DNA of 64,000 nucleotides from Salegentibacter sp. (GTDB lineage Bacteria; Bacteroidota; Bacteroidia; Flavobacteriales; Flavobacteriaceae): NCBI GenBank assembly GCA_017795085.1, contig CP051246.1, positions 2,978,514 to 3,042,513 of the forward strand, read 5' to 3'. Shown piece by piece: positions 46,615 to 55,363 of this stretch (position 1 is its first letter; each line of letters starts with the position of its first letter). The notes under the pieces were generated by a model. It saw only the letters and a program-made list of their open reading frames with translations, ran no database searches and was not told where the DNA came from. The position numbers and the translations under genes were made by a program.

Positions 46615-46718
46615 TTTGACCTTCTAAAAACAGACAGTCCCCCTATGGCTAAGCGGCAAAGAATCGGTGTAGTCAAACAGTACATTCATGTTGGGCCGTT
46701 CCGGCCACACGAACGCTT
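46615..46718 (-). repeat. Cassette-type hairpin repeat, copy A6 (long form)
   Basis: Nearly identical to A5. Core ATTCATGT (46684-46691) with ACACGAAC and GGCCG-TTC-CGGCC. It ends eight bases before the stop of the MutS-like gene. Confidence 0.85.
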
Positions 46719-46725
46719 GATTATT

Positions 46726-48372
46726 TTAGCCAAAGTTATCTTGTTCACTCCTTGCATTCTCTGTAACTTCTGATGGATAATCATACAATTCTAAAATTTT
46801 GATGGCATTTCCACTAGTAGGTTTTCCCGGTTTAATCCTATAATCAAAAGTTAAACGTTCATTCTCAATAGTTTCGGAGAAATGATATAAATCAAAATTC
46901 TTTTCTTTCAATAAATCTGTTAGTTCAAGATCGTGAGTGGAAACCATCACAATATCATTATTTTTATTAAGATAGGATAATATAGATTTGCCCGCTGCTA
47001 TCCTCTCCACTGTATTGGTCCCTTTGAAGAGTTCATCTAATATAAATAAGCAATAACCTTCATTATTTGAAGCGTGAACTAGTTCCTTAATTCTGACAAC
47101 CTCTTCTAAATAATAACTTGTACTATTCATTAAATTATCTGATATTCTAATTGATGAATAAATCCTGAAAAAGGGACATTCATATTTTTTTGCAAAACAT
47201 AAATTCAACGTTTGTCCTAAGATCGCATTTAAACTAAATATTCTAATAAAAGTGGTTTTGCCGGACATATTGGATCCCGTTAGTAGTAAGCTTTTATTTT
47301 TTAAGGTGAGACTATTAGGAACACAATTCTCAATTAAAGGATGATATATATCTTCTACAAAAATTGCTTTTCTATCCTTAAATTCCGGTTTACAATATTG
47401 AGAATTACCAGCTTTCAATGATGCACATGATATCGCAGAGTCAATTTCACCAATTAAGATAAAGAGACTTTTGATATCTTTTCCCTTATTTTCTAATGAA
47501 TTTTGAAAACTGTGGAATAATAGTGGTTCTATAATGAAGGTTATTTTTATAATTTCAGAAACAAACCAAAGCAAGAGTGCGTATTCATTATCTAATTTTC
47601 TCTCCCATTCAATAAATCTGATTTTTGACAGAACAGATTTTATATTTTTCAAAAAACCGAGGTCTCTATAATAAGTTTTTATTTCTTCTAAGGAGCTCAA
47701 GTTTTTGGCAACTTTATAGCTAGCAGCCAATTGCCCCACTCCGTTTAAATAATATTGTATTGAAGATTTGTTTTTGTAGTGAAAAATTAGATTGACGAAA
47801 AATATTGGAATTAAGAAAAGAATTAATATTTGATTAAAAAAACTTAAGGCTATTGATGAAATTGCAGCTATCAACAGAAAGCGAAACAGCCATATATTAT
47901 TAGATTTCTCTTCATTTTTTTCTCTAAAAATTTCTTCTAAATAGTATGCCTTGGTCGTTGATAAATTTGAGAGCTCTACTTGACAATTTAATCTTAACCT
48001 CTGATTTTTAGAAAATATTTCAGTAAGCTTTCCAAACCGCTTTAAATCAGATATTTCAGTTATTGTTCTCAACTTAAAATAAAGATATTGCTGACCTATT
48101 CTGGAGGTAGTTCTATCAATAAACTTGAAAATTTCATCAAAATCTAGATCTTCCCAAGTGTGGTCGGATATAGTTTGAAATACATTTTTTGGAGACTTTT
48201 GGTTTCTAAAAAATAGGTTGATCAACTCAAAATTAAAATATTTTTCTTTTTTAGGTTTGCCCCAATTTTCAATTAAGATCTTTTTTGTTTTTTTATTCCT
48301 ATTCTTTGTTAATTGGATATCAATTATGTACACCACAATTAAGACCAAGATAAATCCTAAAATCCAATTCAT
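46726..48372 (-). CDS. Membrane-anchored MutS-like ATPase
   Basis: The 548-residue protein has an N-terminal transmembrane helix (2-20) and a hairpin of two helices (161-197), then a MutS-type ATPase: Walker A GSNMSGKT (366-373), YLEEVVRI (near 421), Walker B LFILDELFKGTNTVER (D446, E447) and the switch His480 (VSTHD). It lacks the mismatch-binding, connector and clamp domains, so it is not a repair MutS. Membrane MutS-like proteins are common in flavobacteria, with unknown function. Its 3' end abuts repeat A6. Confidence 0.88.
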   Translation of the reverse strand: MNWILGFILVLIVVYIIDIQLTKNRNKKTKKILIENWGKPKKEKYFNFELINLFFRNQKSPKNVFQTISDHTWEDLDFDEIFKFIDRTTSRIGQQYLYFKLRTITEISDLKRFGKLTEIFSKNQRLRLNCQVELSNLSTTKAYYLEEIFREKNEEKSNNIWLFRFLLIAAISSIALSFFNQILILFLIPIFFVNLIFHYKNKSSIQYYLNGVGQLAASYKVAKNLSSLEEIKTYYRDLGFLKNIKSVLSKIRFIEWERKLDNEYALLLWFVSEIIKITFIIEPLLFHSFQNSLENKGKDIKSLFILIGEIDSAISCASLKAGNSQYCKPEFKDRKAIFVEDIYHPLIENCVPNSLTLKNKSLLLTGSNMSGKTTFIRIFSLNAILGQTLNLCFAKKYECPFFRIYSSIRISDNLMNSTSYYLEEVVRIKELVHASNNEGYCLFILDELFKGTNTVERIAAGKSILSYLNKNNDIVMVSTHDLELTDLLKEKNFDLYHFSETIENERLTFDYRIKPGKPTSGNAIKILELYDYPSEVTENARSEQDNFG

Positions 48373-48403
48373 TTATAAATATAGTTCTTCATTATTAATT
48401 TTG

Positions 48404-48460
48404 GCTAACGTAAATCTAACTGCTATAGGCGCATTTTCGCGGCTATTGCAGTTAGTGTCC
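48404..48460 (-). repeat. Repeat family C, copy C2
   Basis: gctaacgtaaatctaactgc matches C1; here the arms CTAACTGC (48416-48423) and GCAGTTAG (48448-48455) make a perfect 8-bp hairpin around a second small stem. Confidence 0.7.
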
Positions 48461-48618
48461 TGCTGTTTATCAGCCTTAAAGATAAAATAAAACAGGAACA
48501 GTTGCTCGCAGCGGCAATAATAAAATGACTTTTTTGGCTCCGTGCCCCGTGGATATACTGATGATGTTGCCCCCCAAGGATTTTGGTCAAAAAGATAAGA
48601 TAATGTTACAGTTTTTTT

Positions 48619-48760
48619 CTAAGACTCTTTACCTTGGGAGGTTATAATTGCCTTATTCTCATGAATTTCAATGTCGCAGTCTATAAATTCCATCTCATAT
48701 TGGATTCTGGGATTAACGGTTACACTAAAGCGGGAAACCGAATCCGGTTCAAAACATCAT
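48619..48760 (-). pseudogene. Possible gene remnant beyond repeat C2
   Basis: A minus-strand frame of about 45 codons without a start reads FEPDSVSRFSVTVNPRIQYE, then MEFIDCDIEIHENKAIITSQ and stops. Composition is protein-like; no family recognised. It could be a decayed cassette gene. The rest of the 48.4-48.8 kb gap holds nothing else supported. Confidence 0.3.
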
Positions 48761-48813
48761 TTATTGTAGAGAAACTTCTGGAACCGAATAAGCGAGATTA
48801 CTTTCTGTACTAG

Positions 48814-49575
48814 TCATCCCCCGAGATTTAATGTATACCTGCATTTGGGATAATTTTGACAGCCATAAAATTGACCATATTTCCCCTTTCTTTTAACTAG
48901 TTGATTTCCACATCTTGGACAGATTTTTAGTTTTTCCTTTTTCTTTCGTTCCTGAGTCCGTTTTTTTACTTCTCTTAAATGATTTTTACTTATTTTTCTA
49001 TCAATGATGTTATGTTGATGAATCTTATCTGAAATCAATTTCATTTGATTATAGGATAAGTTTTCTTCTACATTCAGGTTCTTGATTGTGCTAAGAAGCT
49101 TTTTTAAATAAACAACAGGAAGAGAAGACGTTATATTCTTTAATTTCCCACTTCCTGCAAAAACAACTACCGGAAAATATTTAATATGACAATTTTTCGA
49201 AAGTAATTTTTTTATGGCATATACATGAACCCAATTTTGTTTTATTGGATTTCTAAGTTTATTCTTATGTTTAAAAATTGTTTGTCTCCAATATTCAGAA
49301 TTTTGATGACCATGAATCCAACCCTTATAATATTTGGTTTCAATAACGATAACCCCACTTTTGCAAATTACAATATGATCAATTTGAGTAGTCGAATTCC
49401 CGTTTTTTAATAAAATATCATTCAGAACTATATACTCTCTATCTTTGAGATGTCTAAGCTTAATAGAAACTTTATATTCTCCAAGAGCACCCTTAATTTT
49501 AGGAACAAATCTTTTTCTTAAATAGAAAAAAATTCCATAAAAGATTAAAATTAAAAGGATGAATAAGAGTTCCAT
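48814..49575 (-). CDS. NERD-domain protein with C-terminal zinc ribbon
   Basis: The 253-residue protein has an N-terminal transmembrane helix, a NERD nuclease-related domain (KGALGEYKVSIKL, then TTQIDHIVICKSGVIVIETK, whose Asp, Glu and Lys fit the nuclease core), and a topoisomerase-type C4 zinc ribbon (C219, C222, C239, C245 in CPRCGNQLVKRKGKYG and YGCQNYPKC). It probably binds or cuts nucleic acid near the membrane. No partner gene shows the pathway. Confidence 0.88.
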   Translation of the reverse strand: MELLFILLILIFYGIFFYLRKRFVPKIKGALGEYKVSIKLRHLKDREYIVLNDILLKNGNSTTQIDHIVICKSGVIVIETKYYKGWIHGHQNSEYWRQTIFKHKNKLRNPIKQNWVHVYAIKKLLSKNCHIKYFPVVVFAGSGKLKNITSSLPVVYLKKLLSTIKNLNVEENLSYNQMKLISDKIHQHNIIDRKISKNHLREVKKRTQERKKKEKLKICPRCGNQLVKRKGKYGQFYGCQNYPKCRYTLNLGG

Positions 49576-49639
49576 TTTTAATTAGTACAACGGTTTTACT
49601 CAACGACAAGTGATATGGGTTTAGGTATGCGGACTTGTT

Positions 49640-49697
49640 GGCTTAACCATCTTTCACTGGTTACTAAAATCACACTTTTTTCGACAAAACCTGCGAT
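49640..49697 (-). repeat. Repeat family D, copy D1
   Basis: gcttaaccatctttcactgg, then ctaaaatcacactttttcga and aaaacctgcgat match D2 and D3. It lies about 30 bp beyond the DUF418 stop; the string gagttcgttgggcaccgtcc fills the space. Confidence 0.75.
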
Positions 49698-49726
49698 TAA
49701 CCGAGTTCGTTGGGCACCGTCCTTTG

Positions 49727-50935
49727 TTAAGATTTCCTAATAGGTAAAATTTTTTTATAGGTAAAACATCTCCAAATCCACTCTAAGGGTCCAAATTTGA
49801 AGAAAGTTAACCATATTTTACTAAAAACTACTTGAAAACAAAATACAGCCAGCGCACTAATTAATGTTTCTGAAGGACTCAATGTTTCGTAAAGAGCAAA
49901 ACCTATGGATGAAAATATGATTAGCCCTATCAAGCTCTGCATTATGTAATTGGTTAGCGCCATTCTTCCTACATACTTAAAAGGTTTTAAATAATATTTC
50001 AATTTTGTATTATACCATAACCAACCAATAATCCATAAATAGAATATGCCAGTTATTACATCTGAAACTACCATTAATTTAATAAAGTATGGTCTGAAAT
50101 TTTCGTTATTATAAATTTCATATTGCGGCAACAAGAATAGGAAAGCCATCCTATAAATATTGGTCAAAACTGTTATAATTATTACAAGAAGGCTTATTTT
50201 CTTAATAAAGCTTTTTAGTGATTTGTAAATTTTATTTTTCCCTAAATAGATTCCCAATAGAAACATGGAAAGGGCTATCGGACCTAAAAACCCAAAAAGC
50301 ATAGGAATATTTGCCATATATTCTAGAACTCGAAGTTTTATTCCTTCAGAGTAAGTTCCCTGACTAATTACTCTATTAACCTCCGCCCCATTATAGTTTT
50401 CTAAATAACTTCCTGGATTATAATACAGTATCTCAAAAATGGAAGAAAATATTTGGTCGTAAAATGGGAATAAAAGGAAAAATCCAGACAGGATTAATAT
50501 GACTTTATTTGATCTGGAAAGCAGGAAAGAGACCAATAAGCCCAATATGGCATATAAATTTAAAACATCTCCTGACCAGATAAATATTATATGAAGTACT
50601 CCTATTACAAATAAAATAAACATTCTTCTAGCCAAGAAGGAAAATGTCTTGTTATTTTCTTTTAATTTTAAAGCTTGCATAGAAATCCCCAAGCCAAATA
50701 ATAAAGAGAAAATTGGGAAAAACTTGGTATAGAAAAAAATTTGCAATATTTTCTTCGAAACCTGATCAATATTTGAAGTCCATTGTTTAGCGAATTCATC
50801 CTGATTAAGGAATGTTGAATTCATTATTACAATGTTTACCACAAATATTCCGAAAATTGCAAATCCTCGGTAAACGTCTAATAAATCTATTCTATTATCC
50901 TTTTTTGTTGGTTTAGTAAGGCTAGAATTTTCCAA
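49727..50935 (-). CDS. DUF418 multi-pass membrane protein
   Basis: The 402-residue protein has about ten hydrophobic helices and the family motifs RIDLLDVYRGFAIFGIFVVN, FSLLFGLGISMQ, and YVGRMALTNYIMQSLIGL with the C-terminal GPLEWIWRCFTY. The family is related to membrane acyltransferases, with no proven reaction. Its 3' end abuts repeat D1. Confidence 0.92.
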   Translation of the reverse strand: MENSSLTKPTKKDNRIDLLDVYRGFAIFGIFVVNIVIMNSTFLNQDEFAKQWTSNIDQVSKKILQIFFYTKFFPIFSLLFGLGISMQALKLKENNKTFSFLARRMFILFVIGVLHIIFIWSGDVLNLYAILGLLVSFLLSRSNKVILILSGFFLLFPFYDQIFSSIFEILYYNPGSYLENYNGAEVNRVISQGTYSEGIKLRVLEYMANIPMLFGFLGPIALSMFLLGIYLGKNKIYKSLKSFIKKISLLVIIITVLTNIYRMAFLFLLPQYEIYNNENFRPYFIKLMVVSDVITGIFYLWIIGWLWYNTKLKYYLKPFKYVGRMALTNYIMQSLIGLIIFSSIGFALYETLSPSETLISALAVFCFQVVFSKIWLTFFKFGPLEWIWRCFTYKKILPIRKS

Positions 50936-51135
50936 TATTTATTTTCTAATTTTGAATCCTTTTAGGGAATTTTTAATAGCCTTCCCTAAAAATTGGGTAA
51001 AGCTACACTACTACATTACCCAAGCTACTTTCACTCATTTTTGGTAAAGATATGATCAAACTCCTATTTTGCGTACCTCATTATCGTAAAATGTTAAAAA
51101 ATGAAAGGTTATATTAGTTTAATCAAATACTATAA

Positions 51136-51266
51136 TCGATGAGTCTCCCTATCGCACCGCTGTATAAAGCCTGCCCCGAATATAGGGAAGAACCGAATAC
51201 CGAAAGCTTTCGGGAGTGGTGTGAGAGGCGCACTACGTTAATTAACGGTGGAGCCGTCTACTCGAT
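51136..51266 (+). mobile_element. 3' end of a decayed group II intron
   Basis: The block ends with ggtgtgagagg, a stem with perfect GTTAATTAAC top (51237-51246, domain VI-like), and CTACTCGAT (51258-51266), which is how Bacteroidota group II introns end. Before it CCGAAAGCTTTCGG (about 51200-51213) sits where domain V is expected, although the domain V helix is imperfect. A frame reads YKACPEYREEPNTESFREW, typical of the end of such introns. No reverse transcriptase gene remains. Confidence 0.55.
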
Positions 51267-51276
51267 TGGCATTTCG

Positions 51277-51765
51277 TTATTCTTTTTCAGTCTCAAATAT
51301 TCTTATCCATTTTACTTTATTAATCCCAAAAAATATTCCACCAAGAAGCATAATTCCACCAGTCGCTATTCCAACCATTCCAAAAAAAGGTGTTTCCGGA
51401 ACTCTTGTCAAAATTTCTGCGGCAAAAGCTGCATAAAGTCCAATAACCGACCAATACATAAATGAAAAGTGAAGATATTTCCATTTATTTACAGGTTTCT
51501 TTGTCCAAATCGGAACCATTCCAAGGGCGATTGTCAATAAACTTAAAAGAGCTAAGTAGTGAAATATTGCCCATCCTTTAAATAATCTATAAATCATAAA
51601 AGCAGTCAGAATTAAAATCCCCATACTAATAAGATATAAATATCCGATTTTCACGTGTTGCTTAGTTCCCTTTTTTAAAATCAGTATAAAAGTTCCAAAC
51701 AACAAGGCAAAACAAGATGAAATCAAATGAATTAATCCAATTTCATTTCCGACTAAATTTTCCAT
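51277..51765 (-). CDS. DUF2306-like four-helix membrane protein
   Basis: The 162-residue protein has about five hydrophobic helices with His at HLISSC, KQHVKIGYLYL and FHYLALLSL, matching DUF2306-type membrane proteins. Function unknown. Its stop lies only 10 bp from the decayed intron end, so the intron had inserted just beyond the gene. Confidence 0.75.
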   Translation of the reverse strand: MENLVGNEIGLIHLISSCFALLFGTFILILKKGTKQHVKIGYLYLISMGILILTAFMIYRLFKGWAIFHYLALLSLLTIALGMVPIWTKKPVNKWKYLHFSFMYWSVIGLYAAFAAEILTRVPETPFFGMVGIATGGIMLLGGIFFGINKVKWIRIFETEKE

Positions 51766-52114
51766 TTAATTATTAATTTCTTTAACAAATTGAGTTGAAA
51801 TTCAAAATTCCGACTATTCTTGTGTCTTATATATTTTTTAAATCCGAAATGTAGTTTATTGAGTATGAACTGTTTTTTAATGAATACGTAGAATAGAGCC
51901 TAAAGTCATTGCGGTCATATATACCGAATGAATTAGCCCTTTAGTTTTATTAGAAATTGGATTTGAGAATATTCTCTTTATCGCCACTAACAATGGTAAT
52001 TCAATTAGATGATAAGAAAATACACTCATTTTAAAATTTATTGCAATGTTGTTATTGCTAAGATTTACACGCAAAACAGTTATAGCAAACTCGTGTAGTA
52101 AGAAGAATGTACCG

Positions 52115-52807
52115 CTAAAGTTTACCCATAGGCACCTTCTTTTTCCCTGAAGAAAAATCATAAGCTATACCTGCCAGGCAACCCCAAGAAAAATACCAAA
52201 TTAGTTCGGTAATAGGGACATTTCCAAAAACGGTTATTCCGTAAGAAGTTTCCGAAAGCAACCCGTATGAGTCCCAATAAGTAGGAGCTATAAGGTTAAA
52301 AATAATCATATAAACCGGGATAGTTATAAGAAGAGTAAGTATGCCCGACCCTAATAAAGGCATCCACAGATCTTTTCGGATAAGCGCCATGGTTACTGAA
52401 AAGATAATAAAGGCAATTGAACTCACAAAAATAGAGTTAAAGCCTAATCCGTTATTAAAAAGAAAAAGAGCAATTACCCCTATTAAAAAAAGAAAGCCAA
52501 AGAATTTTTTTCTCGGTTTTTCGCCATTTGAATTGGATTTTCGGAACACCACATCATATACTGAAACAGCTATACCTGTAATAAAGAAGCCAAATAAAAA
52601 ATCTTCAGGAGAAACAGAAGCAACACCTACTGAAGAAGGGGGACGCCAATAATCGCGGAAATACCAAAATTCTGCAATAAAGCCTGCAAAACCTCCTATT
52701 ACACTTGCTTTTAAAATTTTCCTTTTTAAACCGGGCCTAAAAACAATGAAAAGAACCCAAGGAACACATAAAAATAAAGAAATAAACAGGTAAGCATACT
52801 GGTTCAT
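52115..52807 (-). CDS. Membrane protein with a lycopene-cyclase-like domain
   Basis: The 230-residue protein has about seven hydrophobic helices and, near the end, FGNVPITELIWYFSWGCLAG, which resembles the second half of CarR/CrtYcd-type lycopene cyclases (PxEE-like helix). The Pro-Ile-Thr-Glu here differs from the usual Pro-x-Glu-Glu. No carotenoid gene is nearby, so cyclase activity is doubtful. It may be a paralogue with another membrane role. Confidence 0.55.
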   Translation of the reverse strand: MNQYAYLFISLFLCVPWVLFIVFRPGLKRKILKASVIGGFAGFIAEFWYFRDYWRPPSSVGVASVSPEDFLFGFFITGIAVSVYDVVFRKSNSNGEKPRKKFFGFLFLIGVIALFLFNNGLGFNSIFVSSIAFIIFSVTMALIRKDLWMPLLGSGILTLLITIPVYMIIFNLIAPTYWDSYGLLSETSYGITVFGNVPITELIWYFSWGCLAGIAYDFSSGKKKVPMGKL

Positions 52808-53220
52808 GAGAAAAGTTTAGCTTTTTCGGATTTAAATTTAAACTAATTTTCTAAATTAATCTTTTATTTGCTAAGTAATTTAACGATACTGGATAAGTCT
52901 TCAACAAGAACATACCATACTCGACACAAGTTACAATCGCGCACCAGCAAAGGCAATTACCGGCCAATTTAAATCCTCAGTAAAAGTCTCAAAGCTCCTA
53001 ACATTTTTCCTTCAAGGCCAACAAAAATTTTTTAAGCTGAAAGGCTAGCCTTCGGGCATCAGGAAAAATTTGAGCACCAACATCGCTATCAATATTTTCC
53101 GAAGACCATGCTCAGCCACAGGTATATAGACACTGTACACATCCCGGCCATCTTGTGGTTTTGGTTCTCTGTAAATTTACATCACACACGTCATTTCCTT
53201 CGCTAGATAATTTTTATCTC
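52808..53220. other. Intergenic stretch, no gene seen
   Basis: No supported frame. It ends where a cluster of REP elements begins. Confidence 0.45.
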
Positions 53221-53475
53221 AAACCCCAGCTTCGACAGGCTACCTCAGCTTGACAGTTTACTTCAAAATTACTGTATAACTTTGATCGAATCCCCCGCTG
53301 TCAGGCTGAGCCCGACCATCGGGAGGAGATGTCGAAGCCGGGTTTTTTGGTAACGCACTTCAACATACCACTTCAGTTCAACACCAGCTTCGACAGGCTC
53401 AGCTTGACATTGCTTCGTCAAGCTCAGGAGAAGCAAAAAATCCAGGCTTACTTTTAATTTCTTGAAAACACGGGC
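53221..53475. repeat. Cluster of REP-type inverted repeats
   Basis: The motif ccagcttcgacaggct occurs at about 53227 and 53384, each followed by cagcttgaca, and the complementary tgtcgaagccggg lies at about 53331. The family is the usual flavobacterial aagcttcgaca/tgtcgaagctt REP. The end (gaagcaaaaaatccaggctt) resembles the repeat at 24.0 and 32.9 kb. Confidence 0.75.
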
Positions 53476-53479
53476 TTGT

Positions 53480-53767
53480 CTATTTAAAAATCATATCGTG
53501 GAGCGCTTCATCAGCTTCCATTACTTTTTTGGCATAAGGACATAATGGTATAATTTTCACTTCTTTTTCTTTGGCGTATTCTATTCCTTTCATCACTAAT
53601 TGTTTTCCATATCCTTTTCCACCAAATTCTTTATAGGTTTCGGTATGGTCAATAATGAATTTGTTCTTACCTGCCCAAACGTAGGTCATTTCTCCTGCCG
53701 GTATGTCATTTTCTAAAATGACGAACTTTCCTCTTCGTTCATTTTGTTCTTGTTTAAATGTTATCAT
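53480..53767 (-). CDS. GNAT-like acetyltransferase (COG2388 type)
   Basis: The 95-residue minimal GNAT shows EMTYVWAGKNKFIIDHTETY, the acetyl-CoA loop GGKGYGKQLV and IIPLCPYAKKV. Such short proteins act on unknown small or protein targets. Its start overlaps the stop of the pirin gene by four bases, so the two are coupled. Confidence 0.88.
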   Translation of the reverse strand: MITFKQEQNERRGKFVILENDIPAGEMTYVWAGKNKFIIDHTETYKEFGGKGYGKQLVMKGIEYAKEKEVKIIPLCPYAKKVMEADEALHDMIFK

Positions 53768-54669
53768 CCTTTTTTCGATATTTTTGGTTTTGGTAATGGC
53801 ACAAAGTCTTTATTGTCATTTGGTATTTTTGGAAAAGCTTCTAAATTTTGGTTTTTCCAATTTTCTTTAGCCTGCTCCAAAATGCTTTTATCGGAGTTGA
53901 CAAAATTCCAAAACATAAAACGTTCTTCATCAAATGGCTCACCACCAAATAGATAAAGTGTAGTTTCGCCATTGGTTTCAAATTCGCATAATGAAGCGTT
54001 TTTGGAAATGAGCAATTGTTTGCTGCCATAATCATTGTTTTCAATTTTTACGGTTCCATTTAAAACGTACATGCCCACTTCGCCAAAAAGTTTGTTTCCA
54101 ATGTTTATTTTTTGAGCCGATTTGGTTTTAATTTCGATAAAGTACAAAGGACTATGCACAGGAACTGGTGATTTCTTATCCTTTATTTCGCCCGCTATAA
54201 GTTTGTAGCTAATGTTGTTTTCCTCCCAGGCGGGGATGTCTTCTTTATTGAAATGATAAAAACTGGGTTCACATTGCTCCAATTTTTTAGGCAAGCCAAT
54301 CCAAATTTGAAGTCCGTGCAGAAATTTATCTTTTTTTCGTAAATATTCGGGGGTTCTTTCTGAATGAACCACGCCTTTTCCTGCGGTCATCCAATTCACT
54401 TCTCCCGGTTTGATTTCAATGTTATTTCCCAGACTATCACGATGAAAAATTGCTCCCTCAAAAATGTAAGTTAAGGTAGAAAGTCCAATATGAGGATGCG
54501 GAGGGACATCTAAATTTTGATATTCTTTAAGGCAAGCAGGCCCCATATGGTCTATAAAAACAAATGGACCTACCGCTCTTTTCCGGCGAAACGGCAAGAG
54601 CCGCCCCACCATAAAATTGCCTATGTCGGCAGCTTTTTCTTCTAATATTAGCCCTACGTTGGATTGCAT
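53764..54669 (-). CDS. Pirin family protein
   Basis: Pirins are two-domain cupins with iron in the N-terminal domain. The 301-residue protein has the ligands in PPHPHIGLSTLTYIFEG and GKGVVHSERTP (His, His, His, Glu), and FIDHMGPA before them. Some pirins oxidise flavonoids such as quercetin; others act with transcription factors. It is the middle gene of a GNAT-pirin-GNAT run. Confidence 0.93.
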   Translation of the reverse strand: MQSNVGLILEEKAADIGNFMVGRLLPFRRKRAVGPFVFIDHMGPACLKEYQNLDVPPHPHIGLSTLTYIFEGAIFHRDSLGNNIEIKPGEVNWMTAGKGVVHSERTPEYLRKKDKFLHGLQIWIGLPKKLEQCEPSFYHFNKEDIPAWEENNISYKLIAGEIKDKKSPVPVHSPLYFIEIKTKSAQKINIGNKLFGEVGMYVLNGTVKIENNDYGSKQLLISKNASLCEFETNGETTLYLFGGEPFDEERFMFWNFVNSDKSILEQAKENWKNQNLEAFPKIPNDNKDFVPLPKPKISKKG

Positions 54670-54789
54670 ATTAAGCGAATTTTAATTTGGATAACATTTT
54701 ATCGGCAATGCTGTTGAGTAAACACCACAGGCATTGACTATTGTAATTTTTAACTCGTATTTTAATCGTTAATTCTTTTGACCAGGTTG

Positions 54790-55107
54790 TTATAACTTAT
54801 CATATGCTTTAAACCGCTTGTCAACAATTCGTTTCCATTCCGGGTGTTTTTGGATGTATGCAAATACATAGGGACAAAAGGGCAATAAAGTTTTGTGATT
54901 TTGTTCCAACCAATTGAGTGTTTTCTCAACTATTGCCGATGCTGCTCCCGTACCTGCAAGTTCGGGTTCCACTTCGGTATGTACCAAGGCGATCTGGTCT
55001 CCCATTTCACCATAATTAATAAATGCAAAATGTTGGCTCACTTCTATTTCAAAACGTTTTTTCGCTTCGTTTTTTATAAGTGAAATGTTTTTAAATTGCT
55101 CTTTCAT
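54790..55107 (-). CDS. GNAT-like acetyltransferase (COG2388 type)
   Basis: The 105-residue protein has FAFINYGEMGDQIALVHTEV, the CoA loop PELAGTGAASAIVEKTLNWL and LLPFCPYVFAYIQKHPEW. It is a paralogue of the GNAT at 53.5 kb, though more diverged than two recent copies. It lies 120 bp upstream of pirin on the same strand. Confidence 0.9.
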   Translation of the reverse strand: MKEQFKNISLIKNEAKKRFEIEVSQHFAFINYGEMGDQIALVHTEVEPELAGTGAASAIVEKTLNWLEQNHKTLLPFCPYVFAYIQKHPEWKRIVDKRFKAYDKL

Positions 55108-55363
55108 TTTTTTACATAATAAAAAGGTGATAAGACTATTATTAGCTACTCTAAATTTAGTTCAATCTTCTAAATAATCAAATTTACCTGTGTTGAAATC
55201 ATTGCATGCTTGAAGGAATAGTATTGAATAAAATTTCCAATTATTCCAGGGAAGCCATAGATTCTATTATAAGTCATTCCTGACAACAACTTCCCACAAT
55301 AATCATCTTTTTGGTAGTTTCTAAAATACGCTTTTTCGGCAATACCCGTCCTTGGTATACCTG

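Noticed and set aside
28850-46718. A classical integron with attC sites
   Set aside because: No IntI-type recombinase is encoded here, the hairpins are shorter than usual attC sites, and the R-box GTTRRRY rule is not met cleanly. Only the polarity and folding are integron-like.
51139-51465. 108-codon plus-strand ORF
   Set aside because: Its first part is the decayed intron end and the rest is antisense to the DUF2306 gene.
51877-52161. 94-codon minus-strand ORF overlapping the lycopene-cyclase-like gene
   Set aside because: It overlaps the end of a well-supported gene by 47 bp, has no recognised motif, and its N-terminal part is the out-of-frame reading of that gene.
52115-52807. A working lycopene cyclase
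   Set aside because: The key Pro-x-Glu-Glu is altered and no carotenoid genes are near; only fold-level similarity is claimed.
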